In this document: positions 50,811-59,766 of the stretch, one piece after another
Layout: the number at the start of each line of letters is the position of its first letter
Position numbering within the stretch: position 1 is the stretch's first letter
Assembly (NCBI RefSeq): GCF_008042275.1
Contig: NZ_RDBK01000033.1
Location: 34,713 to 98,712 of the forward strand
Length of the DNA stretch: 64,000 nucleotides
Source of the DNA: Streptomyces sp. OR43
GTDB taxonomy: Bacteria > Actinomycetota > Actinomycetes > Streptomycetales > Streptomycetaceae
Direction of reading: 5' to 3'
Notes under the pieces: model-generated
Databases searched by the model: none
Told to the model about the DNA's origin: nothing
The model's input: only the letters and a program-made list of their open reading frames with translations
Program-made: the position numbers and the translations under genes

Positions 50811-52970
50811 TCAGGAGGTGCGGCAGACCGTTCCGTTGAGGGTGAACGTCGTCGGGGCGGGGTTGGCGCCGTCGTTGGCTCCGACGAAGCCGAAGGTGGC
50901 GGTGGAGCCGCCGCGCGGGGCCAGCTCGGCGTTGGCGCCGTTGTCGGTCACATGGACGCGCGTGCCCGAGCCGGTGACGTTCGCGTTCCAGGAGCTCTGT
51001 ACGGACTGGCCTGTGGACGGCCAGGTGAAGTCCAGGGTCCAGCCGTTGACCGGGGTGTCACCGACGTTGGAGACGGTGACGGTGGCGACGAAGCCGTTGC
51101 CCCAGCCGCTGTCGACCCGGTAGTTGACCAGACAGCTGCTGTCGAGCGGAGCCGTGGTGGCGAAGGTCAGCGGCTCGGACGGGCGCGAGAGGCGGCCGTC
51201 GGCGTCCCGGGCGAGGACGTTGACCGTGTGTTCGGAGCCCGGCGGCAGGTTGTGCAGCGTTGCCGAGGCGGAGGTGGCGGTGGCGAGCAACTGCGCGTTG
51301 GTGCCCAGCTGTTCGTACACCTCGTAACGCACTGCCTTGCCGTTCGTGGGGGCCGTCCAGCTCACCGTGGCGGTCGAGCTGTCCACTTCCGTGGTCCTCG
51401 GTGTGCCGGGCGCGCCGACCGAGGCCGCGGCGGCGTGCGGGGCGACGGTGATCGTGGTGATCGAGTACGGCGGCAGCACCTGCGCTCCCCCGGCGCTGGC
51501 GGCCACCCGGGTGATATCGGTGTCGCCGCGGCCGTACCGGTGCACGACCGGTGCCTGGGTGGTGGGCGTGTATCCGGCGTAACTGATGTTTGCGGTAAGG
51601 GAGTTCAGCGGGTCCTTGTTGATCAGCATCACGCTCAGCGTGCCGTCGGCCCGGTGCACGGCATGCGCGGACACCTGGTCGCTGTCGGTGGAGGAAGCGA
51701 CCATCGTGTCGCCGGGACGGCCCAGCTCGGTCAGCGATTTGAGGCCGTAGTACGGGTGGAACGGCGTGTTCACGGCGGGCTGGCAGACGTCGCCGACGCA
51801 GCCGCCGCTGGAGAGCAGGCCGAAGTCGTTGAAGTCGGTGTCGCCGTCCACCGTCTCCACCTTGGTGGGCCCGTTGTGGACGTTCCACCAGTCGACGTTG
51901 AAGACACCGTTCTCCAGCGCCGTCATGTAGGTGTCCGCGGCGAACAGGCCGTTGGGGCGGCTGTTCATCTGGACGTTGGAGTTGACCTCGGTGAGCGCGA
52001 TGCCGATCCTCGACGAGCGTTCGCCGGCGTACCGGTCGATCTGCCTGCGGACCTCGCGGAGCTGTCCGGGCAGCCGGGCGGTCCGCTCCAGGGCCTCGTC
52101 GGCGGTGGCGCCGCCCGGGTAGGAATGCACGATGGCGAAGTCGATCGTCCCGGCGACCGCGGACAGCACGGTGTGGTTCCAGTCGGCCGAGTCGCCCGGG
52201 CCGGTGATGCCGTCCGGCCAGTCGCCCGGCGTGGTCAGCACGGCGCCGACCTTGATCGTCGGGTCGACCGCCTTCATCGCCCCCGCGTAGGCGAGGACGT
52301 TGCGGGCGTACTCGCGCGGGCTCTTGTCCGGGTGGTCGTCGGCCTCCCAGCCGTTGCCGTAGTGGCCGTTGCCGTAGATCTCGTTGCCGATCTCCCAGTA
52401 CTTCGCCCCGTAGCCGCGGGTGACGTTGGCGTACCGGACCCAGTCGGCCGCCTCCTGCGGGGTGCCGGTGCCGTAGTTGGCGATGATCATCGACTGGGAG
52501 CCGGAGGCGCGGACGCTCCCCATGAACTCGTCGAAGGTGGTGCCGGGAGCCACGTAGCCGCCGGGGGCGGTGTGGTCCTTCCAGTGGTAGATGTCGCCGT
52601 AGGAGCCGCCCGGGTAGCGCATCATGCCGACACCCGCCTCGCCCAGCAGACCGGTCACCTCGGGGTCGTTCATGTGCGCGTCCCAGAGGGCGTGGTTGAC
52701 CCCGAACGCCGCCTTGTCGATCGTGCCGAGCCCCACCCCCGCGTTGACGGAGACCGCGACGGTCGACGCCTCGTCGGCGGCCGTAGCTACTGCGGCCGGG
52801 TCCGCGGTGGCCCGGCCGGTCGCGGCGGGGGCCGGGGGAGCGGTGGCGAGGGCGGCGACCGTGGCCAGGGCGCAGACGAGCGCTGCGGCGGGGCGTCTGC
52901 CCGCGCTTCGTCCGGTCCTGCGGGGCGGCTGCTCTAACCGGCCGGTGGCGGGGAGGTGTGCGAGCGGCAT
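50811..52970 (-). CDS. Secreted glycoside hydrolase with fibronectin III and CBM2 domains
   Basis: This is a 719-residue exported enzyme. The signal peptide is long (hydrophobic AALVCALATVAALATA, cleavage near residue 50). The catalytic part (about 70-510) has a GH clan-A TIM-barrel pattern: the acid/base Glu197 in YWEIGNEIYG and a likely nucleophile Glu328 in GIALTEVNSN. It resembles alpha-L-arabinofuranosidase-like enzymes. A fibronectin III domain (about 520-607) and a family 2 carbohydrate-binding module (about 613-717, Cys at each end, TrpS as in GWGNGF and GWTLDFTW) follow. ATG 52970 has GAGGAGGACACG upstream. A CebR-type operator precedes it, so cellulose-derived sugars probably induce it. 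Confidence 0.85.
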   Translation of the reverse strand: MPLAHLPATGRLEQPPRRTGRSAGRRPAAALVCALATVAALATAPPAPAATGRATADPAAVATAADEASTVAVSVNAGVGLGTIDKAAFGVNHALWDAHMNDPEVTGLLGEAGVGMMRYPGGSYGDIYHWKDHTAPGGYVAPGTTFDEFMGSVRASGSQSMIIANYGTGTPQEAADWVRYANVTRGYGAKYWEIGNEIYGNGHYGNGWEADDHPDKSPREYARNVLAYAGAMKAVDPTIKVGAVLTTPGDWPDGITGPGDSADWNHTVLSAVAGTIDFAIVHSYPGGATADEALERTARLPGQLREVRRQIDRYAGERSSRIGIALTEVNSNVQMNSRPNGLFAADTYMTALENGVFNVDWWNVHNGPTKVETVDGDTDFNDFGLLSSGGCVGDVCQPAVNTPFHPYYGLKSLTELGRPGDTMVASSTDSDQVSAHAVHRADGTLSVMLINKDPLNSLTANISYAGYTPTTQAPVVHRYGRGDTDITRVAASAGGAQVLPPYSITTITVAPHAAAASVGAPGTPRTTEVDSSTATVSWTAPTNGKAVRYEVYEQLGTNAQLLATATSASATLHNLPPGSEHTVNVLARDADGRLSRPSEPLTFATTAPLDSSCLVNYRVDSGWGNGFVATVTVSNVGDTPVNGWTLDFTWPSTGQSVQSSWNANVTGSGTRVHVTDNGANAELAPRGGSTATFGFVGANDGANPAPTTFTLNGTVCRTS

Positions 52971-53057
52971 GACGTGTCCTCCTCGGGCGAGCGCCGCGTC
53001 GGTCGGCAGGACGCCCGGTGTGAGTGGTCGATGGGTGCCATCGGTGCGGGACACCTG

Positions 53058-53071
53058 TGGGAGCGCTCCCA
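53058..53071 (+). promoter_or_regulatory. CebR-type operator
   Basis: TGGGAGCGCTCCCA, a perfect 14-base palindrome identical to the known binding site of the cellobiose-responsive repressor CebR of Streptomyces. It lies about 90 bases before the glycosidase start. Confidence 0.85.
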
Positions 53072-53099
53072 CGATGATGCAGGGGAGGCATGACCGCGT

Positions 53100-53748
53100 C
53101 AATGGCGCGGACGAGGGCATGCACGTGCCCCGTACCGACGCGCGGTGAGCCGTTCGGCTTTCCGCGTGCCGCTGGGCGGGCAGGGGGGGCCGGTGGCACG
53201 GGTGGCCGGCTGGTCCGGGTGCAGGGCCGGCCAGTGCGGGGCCGGGCACGGGGGATGCGGACGCGGATGCGGATCTCGGTCCGGTCGGGGATGAGGGCTC
53301 CGCTGATGAGAGCGGCGTACTTCTCCGAGCGGCGTGAGCGGAGCGGTGGCTGCCGGTGCTGCTCTGTTCTGTTCTGGGGTTGCCCAAGATGGCGTGGGGC
53401 CGGGCTGTGCGTGGTGGGCGTCGAGGCGGCGGCCGGGGGAGGCGGCGGCGCGCACCGCACTGCGCGAGCGCGACGAGGTCGAGGGCGTCCGCGCAGTGGC
53501 TGAGAGGTGACATCCGGCGGGCCGTGCGGCTGGACGTGCGCGCCGAGCGGCTTGTCGCCGCCTGGCGCCTTCGGCCGCGGTGTACAGGGCGGTGGCGATG
53601 CTCATCCCTGCAGCGACAACGACGCCACCCCCTACCCCTGACCGGTGAAAACGCAGTCGTCGGAAGCGGATAGGCAATGGCCTCGCAGGCGGCGCAGCTC
53701 CCATGGGCGGGATGGGACGGGCGCCACGGCCATGGCTGCGGCGACGGC
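53100..53748 (+). other. Gene-poor stretch
   Basis: About 650 bases between the glycosidase promoter and the thioredoxin-like gene. Long frames cross it but have no ribosome site or family resemblance. Confidence 0.4.
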
Positions 53749-54087
53749 TCAGAGGTGACGGTCCAGGAACGTCCGCATCTCGGTGACGGTCATAGGTCCC
53801 GTGCCGTGCGCCACCACGTTTCCCTCCTTCAGCAGGATGTAGGACGGGGCTCCGGTGATCTCGTACCGCTGGGTCGCGGCCGGACAGCGAGTGATGTCGG
53901 CGCGGACGGCCGTAAGGCGACCCGTGTAGTCGTCGGCGACGCCATCCACGACGAGGTCCATCACCCGGCAGGGCTCGATTGCCTTGGGCCATGTTCCGGC
54001 GAAGTATGCGAGGACCGGAACTCTGCTCATTCCGAGGATGAAATCGAACTCGGCATCCTCACGGGGTCGGTGAACCCGCTTCGCCAT
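53749..54087 (-). CDS. Thioredoxin-like protein lacking one active-site cysteine
   Basis: This is a 112-residue thioredoxin-fold protein. It has VPVLAYFAGTWPKAIEPCRV where a thioredoxin would have W-C-G-P-C; only the second cysteine remains and the loop is longer. The cis-Pro strand is YEITGAPSYILLKEG. Without the CxxC pair it is unlikely to be a general disulfide reductase; it may form mixed disulfides or act as a structural partner. ATG 54087 follows AGGAGACACC. Confidence 0.75.
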   Translation of the reverse strand: MAKRVHRPREDAEFDFILGMSRVPVLAYFAGTWPKAIEPCRVMDLVVDGVADDYTGRLTAVRADITRCPAATQRYEITGAPSYILLKEGNVVAHGTGPMTVTEMRTFLDRHL

Positions 54088-54291
54088 GGTGTCTCCTGAC
54101 CTCACGTTCCGTCATGCCATCCCCATCATCCCTTGCGCGCTGTGCAAGACGATCGAGCAAAACGATCGAGCAAACCGGCCTCGCGCTCGCACTGGGCACG
54201 GCCGGGGCGCTTTTCCCTTGTCGCCGGGCGCTGATCAACCAGGCACTCGGCCGGAGGCGAAGGCCGATTACGCGCACATCACGGACCGTCG

Positions 54292-54582
54292 CTACGAGGC
54301 GGCGGCGGTGCCGTCCACCATCGAGCGAGAGAGCGACGTGGACACCGGGCGCTCGCCCGGCGGGATTACGGCGTCGGCGCCATCGGCGTCCTCGACATGG
54401 CCCTGGGCGTCGATGGTGATGGCCGTCGTCCGCCCCTGCGACGTGATGAGCCAGGCCAGTACCTCTTCCGTCAGCCTCGTCCTTCCCATGCACCCGCCGC
54501 TCCCGCCAGGCACCGCGGCGGCGACCTGGTCGGCTCGCTCCAGTCGCTCTGCACATTCATCCGTACGCGGCTCTCTGTACAT
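54292..54582 (-). CDS. Hypothetical small protein
   Basis: A 96-codon frame; an internal ATG at 54489 with GGGAG upstream would give about 65 residues, starting MGRTRLTEEVLAWLITS and containing TTAITIDAQGHVEDADG. I recognise no family. The rest of 54088-54600 shows nothing else. Confidence 0.3.
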   Translation of the reverse strand: MYREPRTDECAERLERADQVAAAVPGGSGGCMGRTRLTEEVLAWLITSQGRTTAITIDAQGHVEDADGADAVIPPGERPVSTSLSRSMVDGTAAAS

Positions 54583-54600
54583 AGGCGAGTACGCCGACAG

Positions 54601-55236
54601 TCAGGAGCGGGAAGGGCCGTGCGGCAAAGGCCCTTCCATGCTCCCGGTGCGCGCTTTCAGTCCGTCGCGGACGACCGCACGGGCGCGATGTGCGGACTCC
54701 GGGTGGCCGTCCAGGTGCTCCAGCATGCGGCAGGTGCCCACCAGGATCGCCGTGAGCTCCGGTACCTCCAGATCCCGTCGCACCACGCCGGCCCGCTGGG
54801 CGCTGTCGAGGAGCTTGGTGAGCACCTCGCCGAGGGCGCGTCCAGCCTCGGAGGTAGCGGCCCGGACATCGACTCCCGCGTCCGCGAGCGCCGCAGCGAA
54901 GGCGTTCTTGACCGGAGACTGATCCAGTACCAGGTCGAAGAACGCGAAGAGGGCGTCCGTCGGACCGATCTCGGCCGCCAGGCGTCGTCCCTCCTCGGCC
55001 AGCCGTTCCAATCGCCGGACGAGCACCGCTTCCAGCAGGGCTTCCTTGGTGGGGAAATGCCGGAACACGGTGGCGATTCCGACGTTCGCGTCGCGGGCGA
55101 TCTCCTCCGTGGAAGCGCCGGTGCCCCGCGCGGTGAAGACCGCCTCGGCGACCTCCAGCAGCCGCGCGCGGTTTCGCCGTGCGTCGGCGCGCAAGGGCTT
55201 CGCGCCCGTGTCGGGGGGAGTCTGATCAGTCGTCAA
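54601..55236 (-). CDS. TetR family transcriptional regulator
   Basis: This is a 211-residue regulator. The helix-turn-helix spans about residues 18-65 (NRARLLEVAEAVFTARGTGA, RDANVGIATVFRHFPTKEAL). The C-terminal domain (about 85-200) is of the type often seen with SnoaL-like or oxidoreductase partner genes. The start is taken as TTG 55236 because GAGG lies at proper spacing; an upstream TTG at 55260 is possible. It is divergent from the SnoaL-like gene across a pair of CGGA...TCCG repeats. Confidence 0.88.
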   Translation of the reverse strand: MTTDQTPPDTGAKPLRADARRNRARLLEVAEAVFTARGTGASTEEIARDANVGIATVFRHFPTKEALLEAVLVRRLERLAEEGRRLAAEIGPTDALFAFFDLVLDQSPVKNAFAAALADAGVDVRAATSEAGRALGEVLTKLLDSAQRAGVVRRDLEVPELTAILVGTCRMLEHLDGHPESAHRARAVVRDGLKARTGSMEGPLPHGPSRS

Positions 55237-55258
55237 GTGGACCTCACCATGCCTGGAC

Positions 55259-55306
55259 AAACGGAGTCGCGTATCCGTATCGTTCGGAAACGGAGTCGCC
55301 TATCCG
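55259..55306 (+). promoter_or_regulatory. Two direct copies of a CGGA-N8-TCCG operator-like element
   Basis: AAACGGAGTCGCGTATCCG at 55259-55277 and AAACGGAGTCGCCTATCCG at 55288-55306 differ at one base. Each contains the inverted half-sites CGGA and TCCG. They lie between the TetR gene and the SnoaL-like gene, as expected for a TetR operator controlling both. Confidence 0.7.
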
Positions 55307-55337
55307 ATTGTAGGCGGCAGGATCACGGAGGTCAGCC

Positions 55338-55781
55338 ATGCCTGCACCCACTGCGCCGCAAGAGATCTTCGGGCGGTTGATCGGCCTTGTCTCGGCGGGC
55401 AAGTGGAGCGAACTCACCGAGCTCTACGCGGAGGACGCCGAGGTGGAGATCGTCTTCTCGCCGGTTCCCCCACGCCGTATCCACGGCCGGGCGGAACTCC
55501 GTAAGCGCTTCGCCGCCCTGGAGGCCGCCGACGCGATCCGCCTGCGCGCCGAGAACATCCACGTCCACAAGACCGACGACCCCGAGGTCGTGATCGCGGA
55601 GTTCGACTACGAGGGCCTGTACCCCGCCACCGGCCGCACCTTCCGTACCGCCAACATCCAGGTCCTGCGTATCAGGGACGGCCTGATCGTCGAGACCCGC
55701 GACTTTCACGACCACCTCACCTTCGCCGCAGCGGACGGACGCGCGAGCCAGTTGCTCGCCGCGCTGGACCAGCGAGGGTGA
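55338..55781 (+). CDS. SnoaL-like (NTF2 fold) protein
   Basis: This is a 147-residue single-domain NTF2-like protein. It has IFGRLIGLVSAGKWSELTEL, then YAEDAEVEIVFSP, then NIQVLRIRDGLIVETRDFHD, as in the SnoaL/ketosteroid isomerase-like group. It may be an isomerase, hydrolase or binding protein. GGAGGTCAGCC precedes ATG 55338. It is the probable target of the divergent TetR regulator. Confidence 0.85.
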   Translation: MPAPTAPQEIFGRLIGLVSAGKWSELTELYAEDAEVEIVFSPVPPRRIHGRAELRKRFAALEAADAIRLRAENIHVHKTDDPEVVIAEFDYEGLYPATGRTFRTANIQVLRIRDGLIVETRDFHDHLTFAAADGRASQLLAALDQRG

Positions 55782-56062
55782 CGGATGCGTGGCGTGAGGT
55801 CGGGCTGCCGCGAGAGCAGCCAGCATGTAGCCCGTGATCACGCTGGGGCTGAAGCCTGGTGGCGGCCGGGCCGGCGGGCTGGTCGGTCCGGGAACGCGGG
55901 TTGCACAGGTCGCGGTCCAACGCGGCATGCTGACGCTGACCTGCGTAGACGTGCGTAGACCGGCGGTACCGGTGTACTGGCGTTGGACGCCGACGGTGTG
56001 GGTGCCTTCCTGACGACGCCGGTCTTGTCCACGATCAGCACCGCCGGGCGTCGACAGGGTGC
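55782..56062 (-). mobile_element. IS701/IS4-like transposase remnant with frameshifts
   Basis: On the minus strand the DNA reads VLIVDKTGVVRK, then in another frame GTHTVGVQRQYTGTAG, and then in a third LDRDLCNPRSRTDQPAG. Together these match the DDE region of IS701-type transposases (DETG...KKGTHSVGVQRQYTGTAGR...LIDRxLYLPxSW). At least two frameshifts are needed, so it is dead. No intact ends were recognised. Confidence 0.7.
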
Positions 56063-56242
56063 CCGACTACGTCTTCGCTGCGACCCGCGGTCACCGCAAC
56101 GTCGTTTGTCTTCACGCCGATGAACAACGGTGGCTGCACCCACACGCGTTCATGAAGGCGGGCTCCGGCTCGGCATTCGTGGTCCGCTACCGTGAGCGGC
56201 AATCAGGGATCGGATCGACCCGTCAGAGAGTGAGAACGCCCG

Positions 56243-56494
56243 ATGATGCCGCCGTCCTGCGATATATGCCGTGTTCCGCCCCGGCATTCAGGCTTCGAGT
56301 ACAGCGACTTCACCCTCGTGAGCTTCCGGCTCACAACGACGTATCCGGATGACTGGGCTGGTCACCCTGCTCACTGTGTGTGGTTCTGCCCCTCCCATCT
56401 CCCTCTCTCGGAGGGCCTCACGCATCTGCCGGCCGTGGAAGCCCTGGCCCGCATCCAGGCGAACCTGCGCGAGACGACGGCCCAGGGAAACTAG
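56243..56494 (+). CDS. Small Cys/His-rich protein, likely zinc-binding
   Basis: This is an 83-residue protein. It has PSCDICRVPPRHSGFEYSDF, then GHPAHCVWFCPSHLPLSEG, a CxxC and a HxxHCxxFCxxH arrangement that could bind zinc. It resembles small conserved actinobacterial proteins of unknown role. ATG 56243 follows GAGAGTGAG. It lies between IS relics and the SUKH gene. The 56063-56242 and 56495-56763 gaps hold nothing clear. Confidence 0.55.
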   Translation: MMPPSCDICRVPPRHSGFEYSDFTLVSFRLTTTYPDDWAGHPAHCVWFCPSHLPLSEGLTHLPAVEALARIQANLRETTAQGN

Positions 56495-56763
56495 GGCCTG
56501 TATGGAAAGTGGATCTTTCTCCATGAATGATCTTCGTTCATGGGGCGGGGTGATCTCACTGAGCTTCTTCGAGTTGGCCACCGATCGGGTGATTGCGACT
56601 GAGCGCCTCAGTGTCGAGTGGGCGGCTACAGCGTCCGGTGCCAGCAGCTTGGTGAGCCGGGACAAGGGACCGCTCGAAGCTTGCCGGCCTGAACGCCAAC
56701 CGGCGGCAAGGCTGGTGAGCGACGATCAAGTTATTGTCAGCCGCTGGCTCTAAGGTCGGCCCT

Positions 56764-57909
56764 ATGACATCAGACCTGGTCCGGGACTCATGGACTCGCA
56801 TCGACGCGTGGCTGCGCGAGCATGCGCCCCGCACGTTTGCCACGCTTCGGCCGCCTGCAGGCGGCGAGGAGATCGCAGCAGCGCAACAGGAACTGGGGGT
56901 CACCTTTCCTCCGGACCTGGTCGCTTCACTCCTCCGGCACAACGGGGCGCTGGAGGGACCTGAGGCTTTCCGCTTCAGCACGGGCGACCGGCTGCTCGGA
57001 GTGAGCGGAATCCTCGGGGACACCGGGTTCATGCGCGGCATCGACCAGGGCCTCGACGGGGAGACCGAGGGCTACTGGCTTCACGATTACGTGAAGTTCG
57101 GTTCCTACGACGTGACATCGGACGGTCTTCTGATGGATTGCCGTACCGGGCGGGGCTCCTTCGGTGTGATCGGACGGTTCTTCGACGAGACCGGCACCAG
57201 TTTCGGGCAGGCCGACTCGCTGGGTGAGTATCTGGCCGAACTGGCCGGCACGCTTGAGCGCGGCCAGGACGCCGGTGTCGTCACCTTCAACGGCCGGCTG
57301 TTCTGGGAGGCGCGTCCGCCTGCCAGGCCGCAGTACAGTGCCCACGAGCCCCTTCCCGCACCTGATGAGCAGCTGCCAGAGCTGGACCTGTCCTACAGTC
57401 CCACCGACCTCCTCCACGTGAGTCACCTGGACGGGCATGAGGAACTCGGTGCGCTGATCGCGGTCCTGCCGTATGAGCAGGTGGTCGACGCCGCGCGGAA
57501 GCAGCTGCGCAGACTGGCGGTCGAAACGGGTCTGAACAGCTACCCGGAGGTCAAGTCAGCCCTGGACGCGTGGGAGTGCGGTGTGGCCCTGCCGCAGCCT
57601 GACCAGACCGGCCCGCTCGCCTTGCGACTCCGCGCGGTGCTCGCACAGGCCGACACCGGCCGGGACCACACGCGCAGGTGGGCCGCTGAGAAGATAGCCC
57701 TCGGGATCTGGGGGTCCCCGTACAGGTCCGTGTGCGAGAGCGCGGAGACCCGGAGTCACTTCACTCTCGACTGGCGTGCGGATCTGCATGCGGACCTGGG
57801 CAATCAGCCCCTGCCACCGATACCTGACGACCGATTCTGGGGGGCGCTGCGCAACCCCGCCATCGACTCCAGTTGGTACGCGGCCCAGTACGGCCAAGAT
57901 CAGGACTGA
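56764..57909 (+). CDS. SMI1/KNR4 (SUKH) domain protein
   Basis: This is a 381-residue protein. Residues 1-165 form a SUKH-type fold: WTRIDAWLREHAPRTFATL, GEEIAAAQQELGVTFPPDL with LRHNGAL, then GGSFGVIG-like and LGEYLAEL. The C-terminal half is unrecognised and may be a second domain (HVSHLDGHEELGALIAVL). SUKH proteins commonly act as immunity or toxin-partner proteins in polymorphic toxin systems. No toxin gene is adjacent, but IS and integrase relics surround it, which suits an accessory gene. Confidence 0.75.
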   Translation: MTSDLVRDSWTRIDAWLREHAPRTFATLRPPAGGEEIAAAQQELGVTFPPDLVASLLRHNGALEGPEAFRFSTGDRLLGVSGILGDTGFMRGIDQGLDGETEGYWLHDYVKFGSYDVTSDGLLMDCRTGRGSFGVIGRFFDETGTSFGQADSLGEYLAELAGTLERGQDAGVVTFNGRLFWEARPPARPQYSAHEPLPAPDEQLPELDLSYSPTDLLHVSHLDGHEELGALIAVLPYEQVVDAARKQLRRLAVETGLNSYPEVKSALDAWECGVALPQPDQTGPLALRLRAVLAQADTGRDHTRRWAAEKIALGIWGSPYRSVCESAETRSHFTLDWRADLHADLGNQPLPPIPDDRFWGALRNPAIDSSWYAAQYGQDQD

Positions 57910-57982
57910 CCCCAAGGGTTTCGGTTCCGCGTGAGCGCTTCATGCGGCGGTGATAGCCAGACGAAGCGCTCACTAAGGATCT

Positions 57983-58210
57983 TCAGCGCTGCCGCTCCAG
58001 CGTGAGGATGGCCTTGACGATTGACGTCATGCGGTTGGGGCTGCACCGGGACCTGCGGAAGATCCGCCAGGACTTCAGGCTCGCGACACCGCGTTCAACA
58101 GGCGCTCGTGCTGCGGCCAGCGCCCGGTTGAGGGTCTTCTCGGTGGGAGTGAGTTCCTGGAGTGGCTTGCGTTTGATGCCGGTCGTCAGCCACGGTCCTG
58201 CCATCACAGA
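57983..58210 (-). mobile_element. IS5-family transposase C-terminal fragment
   Basis: The minus-strand frame reads LTTGIKRKPLQELTPTEKTL, then ARAPVERGVASLKSWRIFRR and ILTLERQR, the conserved C-terminal end of IS5-type transposases of Streptomyces, including the catalytic-Glu region. The N-terminal two thirds are absent locally. A complementary N-terminal fragment lies at 47796-47951 in opposite orientation. Confidence 0.72.
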
Positions 58211-58649
58211 AGTTGACCCAGAGCCCGAAGGGTTGACCTGACTTCGCCGCCGCGACCTGCTGGGAGTCCGCCTTGATACCCGTGTCGGACCTGCCCCGCG
58301 TCCCGCGCCTCTGGCGAGGTGACGCGACCACGGTCGCCAGGGCTCGCGCCGGAGTTCTCCGCGCCGGGGACGGTGTCCTTCGGGCGCGCCGACGCACCCA
58401 TCGCAGCCGGCCGAGGAGCGGCGGGGGCCGGACTAGGAGCGAAAGTGCGGGCAGCGGTGCGGGTCGCGCCCACTTCGACCCGTGGCATCGCATCACCACC
58501 CTGGTCCAGGCAACCCCTGTCCTTCCCCGTGTTTCAACATGCGGTCGGAAGAGGCGCCGCCCACGGAAAGGGCTTCGTCTACGGAAGAGGATCCGTCTGC
58601 GGAAGGCGGAATTACGTCGTATGCGCCTTTACGGCGCTCCTGCGTCGCG

Positions 58650-58778
58650 TGCTTCACCTGCCTGGCCAGTCATGGGGCGCCGGATCACTTGCTGGCACGA
58701 TGGGCGGGGCACACCAACGTCAAGACCACCAAGCGTTGGTACGTGAAGCCGGACGTAGAGGATCGGCGAGGTGCATAA
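58650..58778 (+). mobile_element. Tyrosine recombinase (integrase) C-terminal remnant
   Basis: The frame ends with HLLARWAGHTNVKTTKRWYV and KPDVEDRRGA, matching the box containing GH-x-x-x-x-TT-x-x-Y at the end of phage and ICE integrases. The rest of the catalytic domain is missing. It indicates that an integrated element once occupied this area. Confidence 0.6.
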
Positions 58779-58914
58779 GGCCAGGTCAGCTCGCTGTGGC
58801 CCAGGCGCGTCTACGTAGTTGGTGAGACGCGTGTGAGAGAAACACCCCTGCTGGCTGGTGTCGGCGGGGGTTCCCCGCGAGCGGGGGCGCCCGCTGAAAT
58901 GCTGCCCCATGCCA

Positions 58915-59766
58915 TCACGCTGGGCAGTTGCGGCGAGCCGGAGAACTCGACCGTTCAAGGCCCCTGGGCTGAGTGCCCGGCGGTACTGTCAGGCTCGCGG
59001 CGCGGGCCGCAGCGACGAAGTCCTTCCGGTGGGATTCGACGCGCTCGATGAGCGGGTCGCGAACCCATCCACCGATCAGTTGGTCCCACATGGCTGGGCA
59101 TCGGTCGACTAGACGGAGAGTCTGAGTTACCTGTATTTCGGTGAGGGTGGCGCTGTTGCGGAGGCAGTAGTCCAGAACACCCCGATCGCTTCTTCGTTTC
59201 TCCTCGTCCTTGCGTGCCCAATCGACGATGAATTCCCAGGCTACGTACGCCGCGTCATGACTGTCGTCGGTGCAGTCTTCCGGGTCGCCGGGGCACCAAC
59301 CTGCCTCCAGCGCGCTGACCGTTGCGCGTAGTACCGCGCGATCGAGGGCGCAGCGTTCCAGGAGGCGGCATTGCGAGAGAAGGCATTCTGCTGCTGCAAG
59401 GAGAGCAGGAGGTGCAAGTAGCTCCAGTGAGGCGTAGCGCGTTTCTACCGGGACGGCGTGCTTGGCCACGAGTGCTTGGCGTTCATTGCTATCGATACTC
59501 GGGAGTCGCTTCACGACGCCCACCAGGGCGTCGGAGACACTCAGGAACTCCAGGCACGCGCTGCCGAGCGCAATGTTGCGTTGCTGATCCCGGTCGAGGA
59601 AGCTCTGGCTCTGCACCGCTGCGATGGCGGCATCTGCCTGGATTCGCCCGGCGAGGAGTGCGGCAGAAGTTGCGCCTTCTGCGCTGCGCTTGGTCCACCA
59701 CGCCGCAACTACGGCAGTGGGAACGGAGAGAAGGGCTGCGACCGAACCCAAGTCGACTATGTCCAT
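58915..59766 (-). CDS. Hypothetical protein with one N-terminal membrane segment
   Basis: This is a 283-residue protein. The N terminus (MDIVDLGSVAALLSVPTAVV) can form a membrane helix, followed by a polar Ala-rich helical region (SAALLAGRIQADAAIAAVQS) and a soluble remainder rich in Cys and Trp (ALEAGWCPGDPEDCTDDS). Similar proteins occur in many Streptomyces without known function. The ribosome site before ATG 59766 is weak. Confidence 0.55.
   Translation of the reverse strand: MDIVDLGSVAALLSVPTAVVAAWWTKRSAEGATSAALLAGRIQADAAIAAVQSQSFLDRDQQRNIALGSACLEFLSVSDALVGVVKRLPSIDSNERQALVAKHAVPVETRYASLELLAPPALLAAAECLLSQCRLLERCALDRAVLRATVSALEAGWCPGDPEDCTDDSHDAAYVAWEFIVDWARKDEEKRRSDRGVLDYCLRNSATLTEIQVTQTLRLVDRCPAMWDQLIGGWVRDPLIERVESHRKDFVAAARAASLTVPPGTQPRGLERSSSPARRNCPA

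Noticed and set aside
50766-52937. 723-codon plus-strand frame opposite the glycosidase
   Set aside because: Antisense shadow; Gly/Val/Arg-rich without family features, whereas the minus strand has a signal peptide, catalytic motifs and CBM2.
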